Assembly: GCA_037127315.1 (NCBI GenBank)
Contig: JBBBDQ010000191.1
Span: 14,614,001 to 14,678,000 of the forward strand
DNA: 64,000 bases
DNA from: Ascarosepion bandense
Lineage: Eukaryota > Mollusca > Cephalopoda > Sepiida > Sepiidae
Reading direction: 5' to 3'
Shown: positions 10,101 through 21,074 of the stretch, in pieces
How positions within the stretch are numbered: position 1 is the stretch's first letter
Layout of the letters: each line of letters starts with the position of its first letter
Position numbers and translations under genes: made by a program
Notes under the pieces: model-generated
Told to the model about the DNA's origin: nothing
The model's database searches: none
The model's input: only the letters and a program-made list of their open reading frames with translations

Positions 10101-10305
10101 TTGGAGTAGATAGACTAAACTATCGCCCGGTTCACACTCCACCCACGTCTGTTGAACAGGTGAAGAGGCTCATCCCTTGTTCCCTGTTTAGGATGTGGTT
10201 TCCGGTTTTCTCTTTTCCAATCTTCTTACTCTTACATAGCCCCCTGCGCATCAGTGGCGTTACCGACTTGCTTGGGGTGATATGATTTAAAAAAAAAAAA
10301 AAAAA
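10101..10305 (+). mobile_element. internally deleted derivative of the jockey-like LINE
   Basis: The first part (TTGGAGTAGATAGACTAAAC through TGTTTAGGATGTGGTTTCCGG) resembles the 5' leader of the LINE at 34671. The last part (AGCCCCCTGCGCATCAGTGG to CTTGGGGTGATATGATTT plus poly-A) resembles that LINE's 3' end at 38160-38221. Nothing of the coding region remains. At about 200 bp it behaves like a SINE that uses the LINE's ends. Other copies are at 16649, 44918 and 45019. Confidence 0.75.
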
Positions 10306-11469
10306 TTACGACATTTTCTTTTATTCGTTGATACCTTATTTAGTTTCTTTGAGCAAAAAAGATTTATCCTCTGATCTTGTCGGATCATCATCACAGCCGA
10401 TCATAAAAGTAGCTAAAAAGAAAGAAGAAAAAAATGCCTACATTAAAAAGTATTTTGGAAAATGAAAAACCTGCCCTGGGGCTTTTATTTTAGTTTAATC
10501 CCAAGTTAACAGATTAAATTTCATATTCAATATTTTGGATTTTTTTTTTTAAAACCGAATTTGAATTGATTGGAATTTTTTTCTCCTTACCAGTAACATA
10601 TTTAAAAAACACTTTCTATTTTTTGTGTGTGTATAAACGTGTCAATTTTTGTAGATACGGGTGTCCATACACCACATTATCAGAATAAAAATGGGAATAT
10701 CTATAATAAATGTTATGAATATCGATAATTTTCCAACGTTTTTTTAACAAGCGGATTCAGATGTAATTTGCTTAAACATGTTTACTAAAAAGGAAAGATT
10801 TAAAAAATAATTTAATTAATTTCTAAATAATCCATGAATGTTCCCTTAAGATACGATAATTATTTGACTTTTGAAATAATTTAAAATTATCTGTCATGCT
10901 TTAGCGCTATAAAAAAAAATTAACAAACTTTCCAGTGTTCTGTAAGAATAGAAAAAATAATTTTTATATAAAAAATCATTTTATTTTTTCGACAAAGATT
11001 TTGACGATAAAATATTTTATCTTGTTTGGCATTTTTTTTTTATCATGTATGCTTTTTAGCGAATTTTTGGAGATACCGATATTGAAGAACTGTACAGAAA
11101 TCTTATATATTGACAAAACTCAACATGTTTATACACACGCAAAGAAAATTCAAAATTCTTTTTAAAATACTGGGATTCGTTTAATTGTAGTGAGCTTTTA
11201 TATTTATGATTAAAAAATACGGTTTTGATTTAATAACAATATTACTTGGCTACTGCAAATTAATACAAAACTTTAAAAGATTAAATGTTTATGCATTATT
11301 ACAATCAAATTTTTTAAAACCATGGAAAACTTCTTGTAAAACTTTAATAAAAATGTATCTTTTCCAGTACAAATTCAATGTTTGAACGCCAAAAAATTCT
11401 TAAATCAACGTTTCCAGAATTCTATGAAGAATGCAAAAATATCTATACATAAATATCCAACTATTTTTC
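10306..11469. other. unassigned AT-rich spacer
   Basis: Very AT-rich with A and T runs. A 76-residue open frame at 10935-11165 is low-complexity and lacks domain similarity. Nothing else recognised. Confidence 0.5.
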
Positions 11470-11998
11470 TGAGCTGAGGTAGTATTTACATTATTCGGAC
11501 TATTGTCCTCATATTTGCTGCCATTTGTACGTTTCGGCCGTTGTACGCTCCGGCCTTATTCAGGTGCTAGGAATTTCGAACCTTTTATTACAATCAGAAA
11601 AAAAATCATTAAAGTAAAAAAATTGCAATATGAGCTCTGGTAAAAAATACTAGAGAAAACCATTAACATCAAAAAATTGCAATATGTAAACTGGTAAAAA
11701 AGGTTACTGGACATTAGATTTATAAGTTCCAAAGATTCAGTTGATAAGGATAGTGGATATAGACGTTGGTTAGTTCCTGTGAATTGACCTAAAGAGTTGT
11801 GAGTTTAATACCAGCCTAAAGCAGTGGGCAACTTACAGGATTAGAGGGAGATAACTCATGACTTCCAGAAGAGGCATTAGGCAAGGAATGGAGTTCATAT
11901 ATCACATTGATTGTAAGAGGAAGAAAGCTGGAGCGTACAACGGCCGAGGCGTCGTACAATAGTCCGAATAATGTAAATACTATAAAAATATTCCTCAA
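11470..11998. repeat. foldback element with tRNA-like insert and hammerhead-like cores
   Basis: Arms around GTATTTACATTATTCGGACT (near 11488) and its reverse complement near 11962-11981 pair, extending to GGCCGTTGTACGCTCC / GGAGCGTACAACGGCC. On the minus strand the left arm reads CTGAATA, stem GGCCG/CGGCC, GAAAC: a hammerhead core with the invariant G replaced. The centre (11747-11830) contains a tRNA-like A box (TAGACGTTGGTTAG) and B-box-like GAGTTTAATACC. Confidence 0.55.
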
Positions 11999-12458
11999 TC
12001 TTTCCTCCTTATAATTTTGTTTTGAGTTTTTTTTTTTGTTGTTGTTGTTGTTGTTTTGGGCTATTTAATTTAATTAGTTTAATCTAATTTAACGAATTTT
12101 TGAAGATTTACAAAAGAAAGATATATTTAATTAATACAGTATGAAGTTATTATTATGCATTATTATTTTTTTTATTGTGCATCGTAATATTTGAATTTTA
12201 ATAAGGTTTCAGGAATTCTTTATTAGATTTTTGCTCAAAGAGTTTTCTTTCAACGGGTTCGAATTTAACTTAAACGGCATCACTTTCATTGGGTAAATAT
12301 GAATATTGTTTTCTATTTGCACAAACATCTATTTTAATGATGAACGACAAACTTTCTGTTGGATTAATAACTGGAGACTCTGGCATCATTCCATTAATTC
12401 TGTATATTTGAAATTTTTTTTTTTTTTTTTTTGCACTGATACATTTGCATTGATGTGC
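11999..12458. other. unassigned AT-rich spacer
   Basis: Contains a (TTG)n run at 12038-12056 and a T-run at 12415-12432. No gene recognised. Confidence 0.5.
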
Positions 12459-12738
12459 GTTTGTGGTGCAGTGAATATCGTCTCGGAACGAGAAATCGGA
12501 GAGCCGAGTTCGAATTCCAATTGAATTCGTTGCATTCACTTACGCGCAAATACCTTTGTGAAGGCTATTAATCCATCTCTTCCCTCCAGTTATGGGTTAA
12601 ATAATAGGACAGATTGGGTTCTATAGCTTTGGTTGGTAACCAGTCTACCGCAGAAAGTAATGGCAACCTACTGCGGGATAATATTCTGCCCAGTCAGTCA
12701 TGTCTCTTTCAAGATATGATCGCCCAAAGCGTGTATCA
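12459..12738 (+). mobile_element. main tRNA-related SINE
   Basis: Starts GTTTGTGGTGCAGTGAATAT and has B-box-like GTTCGAATTCC, then the body to CGTGTATCATT. The last part of the tail is lost. It adjoins a jockey-like LINE fragment. Confidence 0.88.
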
Positions 12739-12739
12739 T

Positions 12740-13525
12740 TAAATGATGAGACCTAGTTACTGATGTAGTAGTACTTTTAAATTCATGCGATCGAGGTCCC
12801 AAGAGTAAAGGTAATTAAAATAACTGCCATGAAAATATCTATGGAAAAGACAGAAGGGAAGCCACGTCACACCTGTGGGAAAGTGACTGAAGTCGAGATG
12901 CCAGGTTAGAACCGATAACATTACAGACCATTTTTTTGGATTTGTTTTAACTCGACATATATAGCAAGAGCATCAGACAAGATATGGCAAAAATATTTTG
13001 TGCACAGACGAATGGTAGAGTGATAAATGTGTATGATGAATTCAGTGGCTATTGATTCGGAGCGAGAAATCGAAGATCCGAGTTCGAATTCCAGCTGAAT
13101 TCCTTGCATTCACTTACGCGCAAATACCCTTGGGTAACGTCTTAATCTCTCTCTTCCCTCTAGCTATGAGTTTAAGAGCAGGACAGATTGGGTTTTATAG
13201 CCTTGGTTGGCAACCAGTCTACCGCAGAAAGTAATGGCAACCTACTGCGGTAAAATCTTCTGCCCAGTCAGTCATGTCTCTTTCGAGACATGATCGCCCA
13301 AGCGTGTATCACGTATGGCACTTAACTGACTTATGAATTCTGGGAAGAAAATTTGTCTGGTACGACACACTTAATGAACTTTCTTAACAACAGACCCAGC
13401 AATAGATTAAATATAATCACTTTATGTCAGTGCAAAACGTCAGACCAAGAAGGCACGATGAGTTCCTCTTCTGGAGGCTAGCATCAGCCAAACCGATAGA
13501 AGACAAAAATTCTTCTCTATTGTGA
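12740..13525 (-). pseudogene. jockey-like LINE RT C-terminal fragment
   Basis: Minus-strand reading gives IHIYHSTIRLCTKYFCHI (about 13035-12980), then NLASRLQSLSHRCDVASL (about 12910-12860), and upstream SCLLGLTFCTDIK near 13440. These match the C-terminal part of the element at 35894-38029 (IYKSTIRPCIEYFCHI, LADRLQSLSHRRDVASL, LRLLGLTLSADLK). Stops and frameshifts are present. A SINE splits it at 13044-13332. Confidence 0.78.
13044..13332 (+). mobile_element. main tRNA-related SINE inside a LINE
   Basis: Body from AGTGGCTATTGATTCGGAGC to GTATGGCACTTAACTGAC. An 8-bp direct repeat ATGAATTC flanks it (13036-13043, 13333-13340) and the LINE reading continues across the junction. Confidence 0.9.
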
Positions 13526-13544
13526 TTAAAAGGTAACAGTGTAG

Positions 13545-13997
13545 GCTATTTTTTCTCCTTACCATCTGTCTGTCCTGTGAGTATCAGATTTTCTAAGCAC
13601 TCCTTCCTCATCACATGTTTCAGAACCTCAGCTGTCATTTCCTGAGGTTAAGTACTATTTTTCGTTTCGTTTCCATCCTCTCCAAAATCTCGTCATTGCT
13701 CACATGTTCAGTCCATGGATCCTCAGTATCCTTCTGTAGGACCACATATCGATTGCTTTAAGTTTTTCTTTCATCTTTTATGAGACTCTCCAGCATTCAC
13801 TGCCATACTGAAGGACAAACATCACATAACATTTTAGTACTCTTTTCTTTGTTTCCAACAAAATTTTCTTGTTAGAACACGTCTCAGTTATTTAAATATC
13901 TGTACCTGCTTGATTTTAGTATCCCCGACCTGTATTTGGCATTTGGGGTTCATTTGTAATTGATGACAATGCATTCAGTTTTCTTGCACTTTGTAAA
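13545..13997 (-). pseudogene. RTE-like LINE C-terminal fragment
   Basis: On the minus strand the segment matches the conserved end of the family: the HVMRKEGL- and LTGQ-like part near 13570-13620, the MLRIPWTEHV-like part near 13720 and the RYKY-type upstream part near 13900. No intact frame; 5'-truncated. Confidence 0.68.
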
Positions 13998-14384
13998 AGA
14001 AGAAATAAAAGACTAATTGGGCGATATAATTCGACTGTTCAGAAGGTTCACCAGTGTTCTCAAATACAGGAACTACAGAGAAGGCTTTCCGACAAACTAA
14101 ATATCTTGTCCAAGAACTTATAGTCACTTTCTGCATTTATCTTGTCATCATCTTCAACTTCGAAAGGGGTTATAATTTTACTGCATAAAATGTTAGCACA
14201 AAACGCGAATAACGTTGTGAAAGTTGATGCCGATAGAAAAGGTACAGAATAGTAAGAACTTTGGCGAAAAAAGATGAAAACAGTTCAATTACAATCTAAG
14301 TAAACATCTCAAAGAGAAACGTCTACATTAGGCAGAAAAGTCTATAATTAAAACTGTATCTTTCAGGATTAATGCATCGATAAC
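13998..14384. other. unassigned spacer
   Basis: No recognisable family. It lies between a LINE fragment and the hAT-type element. Confidence 0.45.
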
Positions 14385-14392
14385 GACTACGC

Positions 14393-14734
14393 CAAGGGTC
14401 GGCAATCTACGGCCTGCTGGAATCCTTCAATGGGCCATGTTTTTATTTTATCATACCCCTACACTTCTCGAAGTTTCGGTTAAATTTTTTCACTTTGAAG
14501 TATTTTGACGTTCTTTGAGGAAAAGTAGTTTTGTTAGGTGTTTTTTAATTTTAGATTTTCTTTTGTTTTTCTGATTTCGCAATGATTATTTTCATTATGG
14601 TTTTAAATATTTAAGTTGACAGGAGTCTGCATATGTAATTTTCCTTAATTTTTCATTAATGGCCTTCGTCCGGCCCACGACCCGTCATTACCACACGATC
14701 CGGCCTGCGGGGTCGAATGAGGTGCCGACCCCTG
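14393..14734. mobile_element. hAT-type MITE with 8-bp target duplication
   Basis: The left end is CAAGGGTCGGCAATCTACGG and the right end is TGAGGTGCCGACCCCTG, the typical hAT terminal repeat CAGGGGTCGGCA. Flanking 8-mers are GACTACGC (14385-14392) and GTCTACGC (14735-14742), 7 of 8 identical. At 342 bp with no coding, it needs a hAT transposase from elsewhere. Confidence 0.85.
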
Positions 14735-14999
14735 GTCTACGCTATAGGTTAGAAATATGCGACCAACACGAGAACATATAGGTGGTAGAGTTTGCATAAT
14801 AAAACCTGATAAATACACAAGTTATTATTAATGTTTGTTTCCATAAATATATTTAAGCAGACATGGATAAACGCGTCTTCAATAAGACAGATTATCAAAA
14901 GAACGTTTTTTCCCATGACACCGCTTTTTTTTAACTACCTTCACGTACTGTCACAAATGGAAGAAATAATTAAGTAATTTTCTAATTACGTTGGTTATA

Positions 15000-15394
15000 T
15001 AGGGTGCGGCAGAAATACTTCTTTTGTCTACCAAATGTGCATAGTGGAACAATGGATATCGGCTCGGAATGGGAAACCGGAGAGCCGAGCTCGAATTCCA
15101 GCTGAATTCGTTGCATTCACTTAGACGCAAATGTATTAATCCATTTCTTCTTCCTCTAGTTCCGGGTTGAATAGCAGGACAGATTAGGTTCTATTACCTT
15201 GGTTGGCAACCAGTCTATCGCAGAAAGAGATGGCAACCTACTGTCGGAAAAATTTTCTACCTTATTAGGAATCAAAAGAAACGTGATCGCCCAAGTGTGT
15301 ATCATGTATGACACTTAACTGACTGACTGACTGCTGACTGATTGTCTTAACATTAGGTGGGAGATATATATTATTTATTTCTGCCGCCCCCTCT
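15000..15394. mobile_element. terminal-inverted-repeat MITE carrying a SINE
   Basis: TATAGGGTGCGGCAGAAATA at the left and TATTTCTGCCGCCCCCTCTA at the right are near-perfect inverted repeats bordered by TA, as in Tc1/mariner-type MITEs. Most of the interior is a SINE (15041-15333), so the original MITE was only about 100 bp. Confidence 0.7.
15041..15333 (+). mobile_element. main tRNA-related SINE inside a MITE
   Basis: Full layout from ATAGTGGAACAATGGATATC through the B-box-like GCTCGAATTCC to TGACACTTAACTGACTGACT. The GACT tail is slightly expanded. Confidence 0.88.
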
Positions 15395-15760
15395 ATACCC
15401 ATTGTAATACATCAAGGAATATCTCCCGCATAATGGTAAGACAGTGGCAATGACATATTCTTTTAATGCCCTATCATTATTTTAATACTTGGGCACTCTG
15501 AAATGTGTTACACGTTTTACTTTTTCTATACGATATATATTATCAGCTATTGAAGTGCTGTATTCTGTGAGTGATTAAAATTGAAACTATTCTTCATTTA
15601 TCTTTGGCAATGTTTAACCATCGTGCTCGCAAAAAAAAAAAAAAAAGAGAAAAGGTTATTCCCTTGACACCGCTATTACTCTATTCACTGTTGACTCCTT
15701 CGACAGTGTTTACCAATTCAAAAAGCGGTGATTAGAATTGCAATAAACCCTAAGCATGTA
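15395..15760. other. unassigned spacer
   Basis: AT-rich, with an A-run at 15631-15646. No gene recognised. Confidence 0.5.
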
Positions 15761-16065
15761 TCAGTCAGTTAAGTGCCATACGTGATACACGCTTGGGGCG
15801 ATCATGTATCGAAAGAAACATGACTGAATGGACAGAAGATTATCCCGCAGTGGGTTGCCATTGCTTTCTGCTGTAGACTGGTTGCCAGCCAAGGCTATAG
15901 AATCCAATCTGTTCTATTATTTAACCTATAGCTGGAGGGAAGAGACGGATTACTTATTTCCCAAGGTTATTTTTGCGTAAATGAATGCAAGGAGTTCAAC
16001 TGGAATTCGAACACGGTACTCCGATTTGTCGTTCCGAGTCGATATCCACTGCACCACAACGCACG
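15761..16065 (-). mobile_element. main tRNA-related SINE
   Basis: A full-length minus-strand copy from TCAGTCAGTTAAGTGCCATA to CCACTGCACCACAACGCACG. Confidence 0.9.
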
Positions 16066-16167
16066 CAAGTGAATTTATATATTTTCTTTACTCTTGAGAA
16101 TCCAACAACAAAATAATAATAAACACTATTTGTTAGATTGTATATTTATACTATTATATTATTGGAA

Positions 16168-16347
16168 TGGTTAGCATTTCCAATTGATTCAAACTTTATA
16201 AAATGGTTAGCATTTCCAATTGATTCAAACTTTATAAAATGGTTAGCATTTCCAATTGATTCAAACTTTATAAAATGGTTAGCATTTCCAATTGATTCAA
16301 ACTTTATAAAATGGTTAGCATTTCCAACTGATTCAAACTTTATAAAA
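16168..16347. repeat. 36-bp tandem repeat, five units
   Basis: Five head-to-tail units starting TGGTTAGCATTTCCAATTGA are nearly identical; unit 5 differs by one base. Because 36 is divisible by 3, both strands stay open and give 12-residue repeats (WLAFPIDSNFIK on plus). I read this as non-coding. Confidence 0.95.
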
Positions 16348-16526
16348 TGGTAAATAATATGAATTTTCATTATAGTTGATTCACATTTTTAATAATTTAG
16401 TAAAAGTTTATAAATTTAAAGAAATTGTTTTCATATTTATTTCTTTATAATTTGGTAAATAATAAATATTGCATTGCTTTAGTTCTAATTGTATTATTTT
16501 TTACAACGTTGTAATTATATTTACAA

Positions 16527-17066
16527 CTAGCAGTATAGCCCGGCGTTGCTCGGGTGCAATGAAAGCTTTAAAACTAATTCATGGTCCTGGAACTCAGACT
16601 CTTTGGACATTGGCACGAAAGACTAAAAAGCAATAGTTTCTTTTTCTCTCTTTTTTTAATCATATCGCCCCGAGCAAGGCGGTAATGCCACTGATGCGCA
16701 GGGGGCTACTTAAGAGTGAAAAGATTGGAAAAGACAAAGTCAGAAACCACATCCTAAACAGGAAACAAGGGATGAGCCTCTTCACCTGTTCAATCGACGT
16801 GGGTGGAGTCTGAACCGTAGACTGAAAGAAAAATGAATGGAATGTAAGTCAAATTTTGATTTCCTGGTATCGATATCAAATAAGTTTTTTCGTCGTAAAC
16901 TGAATTTTGAAGTCCTCTGAGTAAACGGTATCATGGCTGAGACTAAGGACTACAATTATACCTACTTATAGCCAAACCCAAAGCAAAAACTAAAATAAAA
17001 GAGCTGAAAAAATACAGACATACAGGCAGATAAACAGGCACACACACACACACACAAACATCTTGC

Positions 17067-17104
<38 letters not shown>

Positions 17105-17285
17105 CGATTTTCTGCACTATTGTAAGAACTGCAATCTTGAAACTTCTGAATATCGTTTCTTATGTCTTTGTCTATGAGTGTGTCAAATTTGATTAAAATC
17201 GGACCACTCCTTCTATAACACTATCTAATGTATACATGTCATTCTGTCTGTCTTCTATAAACGTGTGTGTGTATATATATATATA
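16527..17285 (-). mobile_element. Helitron-like element (copy 2a), 5' end lost
   Basis: The minus-strand 3' end is intact: hairpin CCCG/CGGG and then CTATACTGCTAG. The interior matches the copy at 54943-56035 up to about 17220, with a TA microsatellite at 17069-17103. The TCTAAAC start is missing; a second partial copy follows. An internally deleted LINE derivative is inserted at 16649-16812. Confidence 0.7.
16649..16812 (-). mobile_element. internally deleted jockey-like LINE derivative, nested
   Basis: On the minus strand it runs from the CACGTCGATTGAACAGGTGA part to CAGTGGCATTACCGCCTTGC and a terminal T/A run. The first 30 or so bases of the family are absent. The host Helitron sequence resumes with GTAGACTGAAAG after it. 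Confidence 0.75.
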
Positions 17286-17609
17286 CTAGAGTTGCTCGGG
17301 TGTAATGAAAACTTTTCGATTTTTTGCACTATTGTAAGAACTGAAACTTGTGAATATCATTTCTTATGTCTTTGTCTATGAGTGTATGAAATTTGATTAA
17401 AATCGGATCACTTCTTCTATAACCCGATTTTTTCGATTATCGATTTTCAATATTTATCGGGGGGTACCTCGACACAAAACCTAGCTAAGAACACTTGCAG
17501 ACGCTTATAGTACAACTGTGTAAATTTTCAAGAAAATCGGTTCAGCCATTTCGGAGTCTATAGGTAACGGACACACACACACAGAGACAAAGTTCCATTT
17601 ATAAATAAG

Positions 17610-17611
<2 letters not shown>
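17286..17611 (-). mobile_element. Helitron-like element (copy 2b), 3' hairpin deleted
   Basis: CTAG at 17286 is followed directly by AGTTGCTCGGGTGTAATGAA, so half the 3' hairpin is missing. The rest runs to the 5' region at 17600 (TTCCATTTATAAATAAG). It is the tandem neighbour of copy 2a. Confidence 0.65.

Positions 17612-17662
<51 letters not shown>
17612..17662. repeat. (TA)n(TG)n microsatellite
   Basis: TA alternation passing into TG alternation, seen directly. Confidence 0.95.
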
Positions 17663-17663
<1 letters not shown>

Positions 17664-18414
17664 ACCTTACGTATTTCTATGTCTATATGTCTGTCTATCT
17701 ACCCATCACACAACGAATAACTGTAACAACTAAATAATGAAACATTTACTCCCAGTGGAAGCAAGTTATATTAACCAAACTCCGGTGATAAAAGATTTTC
17801 TCTGGATACCTGAGAGTCTCTTTTCTTTTTTTCATATTTCTATGCGTGTCAATTACGCAGTCACGCATCTGTGCCTTTCAGACGATTTAGCGCAGACCAA
17901 CAAAAAAGTGAAACGACATTTTGACCTTCTTCCAGACATATCGGAGCCTTCAAGCATTGAACGGCCCAATAAATAAAAATGTCCTTATTAAAAAAAAAAG
18001 GTTCCCAATAACAATTATTACCATTAAAACTTTTATTCAAACATCCATGCATTTATAGTGTATTTGTAATATGTTTCTTGTAAAAGAAAAAAGATAATTT
18101 AAAGGTCTAAATTCGAGCTTTTGTATTTCGTTAATCTGCTTTAGTTTTGACAATGATTTAACTGTTTGACCCTTGCCCAGCCGACACGTGTCAAGTACAA
18201 GTATAAATGATTTATCAAGACATTTATTTTGAATTATCTATTGGGCTACATACGTACCTATATACATATAGGTATATGTGTATTAAACTATTACAACTGT
18301 TTATTTTATACTTATCTATCATTCTTTTGTATTATAATACACACATATTTAGATAATAATTTTAAAATGTAATGAATTATTCCTATAAATACGTTTTAGA
18401 ACCAACTTAGGGAA

Positions 18415-18416
<2 letters not shown>
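17663..18416. other. unassigned spacer
   Basis: A 79-residue open frame (17737-17976, plus) contains ASYINQTPVIKDFLWIPESL and is not low-complexity, but I recognise no family and see no neighbouring exon signals I trust. Confidence 0.4.
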
Positions 18417-18461
<45 letters not shown>

Positions 18462-18609
18462 TTCTATCTCATTTTGTTTCTATCTATCTATCTATCTATC
18501 TATCTCATTTTGTTTCTTTTATTTCTATCTATCTATCTATCTATCTCATTTTGTTTCTATCTATCTATCTATCTATCTATCTCATTTTGTTTATATCTAT
18601 CTCATTTTG

Positions 18610-18654
<45 letters not shown>

Positions 18655-18721
18655 CATTTTGTTTCTATCTATCTATCTATCTATCTATCTCATTTTGTTT
18701 ATATCTATCTCATTTTGTTTA

Positions 18722-18766
<45 letters not shown>

Positions 18767-18775
18767 CATTTTGTT

Positions 18776-18810
<35 letters not shown>

Positions 18811-18897
18811 CATTTTGTTTATATCTATCTATCTATCTATCTATCTATCTCATTTTGTTTATATCTATCTATCTATCTATCTATCTCATTTTGTTTA

Positions 18898-18928
<31 letters not shown>

Positions 18929-18931
18929 TTA

Positions 18932-18975
<44 letters not shown>
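18417..18975. repeat. TATC tetranucleotide array with CATTTTGTTT interruptions
   Basis: Long (TATC)n blocks are regularly interrupted by CATTTTGTTTCTATC-type units, forming a compound minisatellite. All three frames are open because the tetramer lacks stop codons in this phase; the serine- and tyrosine-rich frames are artefacts. Confidence 0.97.
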
Positions 18976-19047
18976 AGCATGCGGTGTAGATATAGAAGAA
19001 TCCAAAGGAGTATCCTGTACATACCGTGGTAGGATAACTCTCTTTTA
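18976..19047 (+). repeat. dispersed repeat shared with 50515-50665
   Basis: AGCATGCGGTGTAGATATAG, AAGAATCCAAAGGAGTATCC and TGTACATACCGTGGTAGGAT recur in reverse orientation at 50515-50665. Family unknown. Confidence 0.65.
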
Positions 19048-19048
19048 G

Positions 19049-19496
19049 CTCCTCATTCATTCCTCTGAAGACTTTACACACATCACATTATCTTATGGAA
19101 TATCTATTATTTATTTGTATCCTATTTTTATATGTGACCATGGTTTTTATATATACGATTTTGTATATGTCTTACATATATTTAATCTTAGTTTCATTTG
19201 TATTGCTTACATATTTGTTTTTGCGGGTGTATGTGTGTATATATCTGTGTTCGTATATATATATATATATATATAACTTTTATCCCCTCGTTCATTCCTC
19301 TGAAGACTTTACACACATCACACTATCTTACGGAATATCTATTATTTATTTGTATCCTATTGTTATATGTGTCGAGGTTTTTTTTTTTTATATATACGAG
19401 GTTTTTTGTTATATATATATATATATATATATATATGTCAATGGTATGGCTTACATATTTGTTTTTGCAGGTGTATGAGTGTATATATGTGTGTTC

Positions 19497-19535
<39 letters not shown>
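19049..19535. repeat. about 236-bp tandem duplication with AT microsatellites
   Basis: CATTCCTCTGAAGACTTTAC appears near 19056 and again near 19290; both are followed by GGAATATCTATTATTTATTT and TTACATATTTGTTTTTGC. The TA tracts at the ends of the units differ in length. Confidence 0.9.
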
Positions 19536-19537
<2 letters not shown>

Positions 19538-19659
19538 GTCTCTGTGTATATGTGTGTACGCATGTGTGTGAGTTGTATGTGTACATATGTTTTTTACATT
19601 ATTAACGTTATACTGTATTATAATTGTACCGTTGACCGAAATTTTTTCTAAATTATTAA

Positions 19660-20075
19660 TTTATATTGTATTATTATCATTGTATTGTTAACCGAATAAT
19701 TAGTATAATTTTGATTATATAGTGGTGTGGTGGTAATTGTGATTAAAGCGGATTGATTAGCTCGTATATCTTAATTGTTTAATTTTCCTTAGGTTTTTTA
19801 AAATTCCAATTTATTATCCTTTCACTATTAATACGTAAATTTATTTTTAAACTAAATAATTAAGTTTAAACAACTAAGTTTAAATAGAATAATTAGGCTT
19901 ACTTTTAAATTATTTTTTTAACTTTATATTATATTATATTGGTTTTGTTGATTGTATAATTAGTATAATTTTGATTATATAGTGGTGTGATGGTATTTGT
20001 GATTACAAGTGATTGATTCACTATTAGCTCATAAATATTTTATTTTTTAAACTCTAATTTCTTATCCTTTCACCG
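19660..20075. repeat. about 260-bp diverged tandem duplication
   Basis: AATTAGTATAATTTTGATTA followed by TATAGTGGTGTG occurs at about 19698 and 19958. The downstream TTATCCTTTCAC block is shared too. AT-rich, no coding signal. Confidence 0.8.
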
Positions 20076-20515
20076 TTAATATATAATATTTATTTTCATT
20101 TTTTTATTTTCATTTTCTCCTATCACCTTTTCTTTCTATTTTAAATTTATTCCTCTCATCTTTCTTCTTCTTCTCTTTCCATTTACGCTTTAAGATACTT
20201 ACCCTTTCTCTTTAACACTATCTCTCACTCTCTCACTCTCTCTCTCTCTCACCTAACACCCTTTCTTTACTTTTCAAATCTACGCGTCAGCAGTCTAACT
20301 GACTTGCATAAAGTATGTTTAAGTTGACATCCGCTCTTACGCGTGCACTTTGATTATATGTTGCGTATATATATGCTTATGTACGAATATGTGTGTGTAT
20401 TCGCCGAACTGATGTAATGATGTATTTTTTCTTAAATTTTCTCTTTTAAGGGAGCGATCTTTATTTTTATTGGGTTTTTTTTTGGGGGGGGGGGCTTTGT
20501 AAATTTCATTCTTGT
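20076..20515. other. unassigned pyrimidine-rich spacer
   Basis: A (TC)n-rich stretch lies at 20220-20260 and a T/G homopolymer pair at 20477-20494. No gene recognised. Confidence 0.5.
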
Positions 20516-20519
20516 AAAA

Positions 20520-20613
20520 CTTTCTATACAATAAAGACGGAAGCTGATGGGGGTTCGCCTGAAATAGGCCTACACACCCGATTTACCATGTAATAACGTG
20601 TCTGCCTTAAATT

Positions 20614-20662
<49 letters not shown>
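20520..20662. repeat. single arm of the foldback seen at 50245, plus TA microsatellite
   Basis: AATAAAGACGGAAGCTGATG, GGTTCGCCTGAAAT and TAACGTGTCTGCCTTA match the right arm of the foldback at 50245-50460. A (TA)n run follows at 20618-20662. Confidence 0.7.
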
Positions 20663-20666
<4 letters not shown>

Positions 20667-20767
20667 TTTCTCACTGTTTCTATTTATCTCAATGCGTTTC
20701 TGTCTGTCTATCTCACTGAACTGTTGCTTAGGATTAGGGAAAAACATTTGAGTTTTTTGGGGTTTCA

Positions 20768-20995
20768 TAATGCGGAAAAGGAACTTGGAAAATTTGACAC
20801 TCACAGGACATATTCAAAGGAAAAGTGGTAGAGGGAAATATCGAGCATATTACTTGACGGGTTTGCGCAAACGGATAACAGAACATAGACTGAAACATAT
20901 CATAAGGAGCTAAAACTTGTTTAGAGGATAACAATTGTGGAGAGACAGCATCGCCTATACCATCAAGAAACACAATACATAGAAAAGTAAAAGAG
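20768..20995 (+). pseudogene. RTE-like LINE 3' fragment
   Basis: Plus-strand reading near 20770 gives RNLENLTLTGHIQRKSGRGK, the conserved end of the family, and then QLWRDSIAY near 20935. Only the last 70 or so codons and part of the 3' region remain. Confidence 0.75.
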
Positions 20996-21074
20996 GGCGC
21001 AAAAACCAAATAAGAGTTTACAAATGTTCCATTCTAAAATATCTAACTAGCCATTTCCAACATTTTTTATTGAC

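Noticed and set aside
16138..16370. Repeat protein of WLAFPIDSNFIK units
   Set aside because: The 36-bp repeat happens to be a multiple of three and is open on both strands; no start context or homologue recognised.
18417..18975. CRISPR-like array
   Set aside because: The regular CATTTTGTTT interruptions are themselves repeats, not unique spacers; this is a compound microsatellite.
18474..19048. Three overlapping open frames of 140-170 residues rich in Ser, Tyr, Leu and Ile
   Set aside because: They are translations of the TATC tetranucleotide array, which has no stop codon in these phases; no domain or codon-use evidence of a gene.
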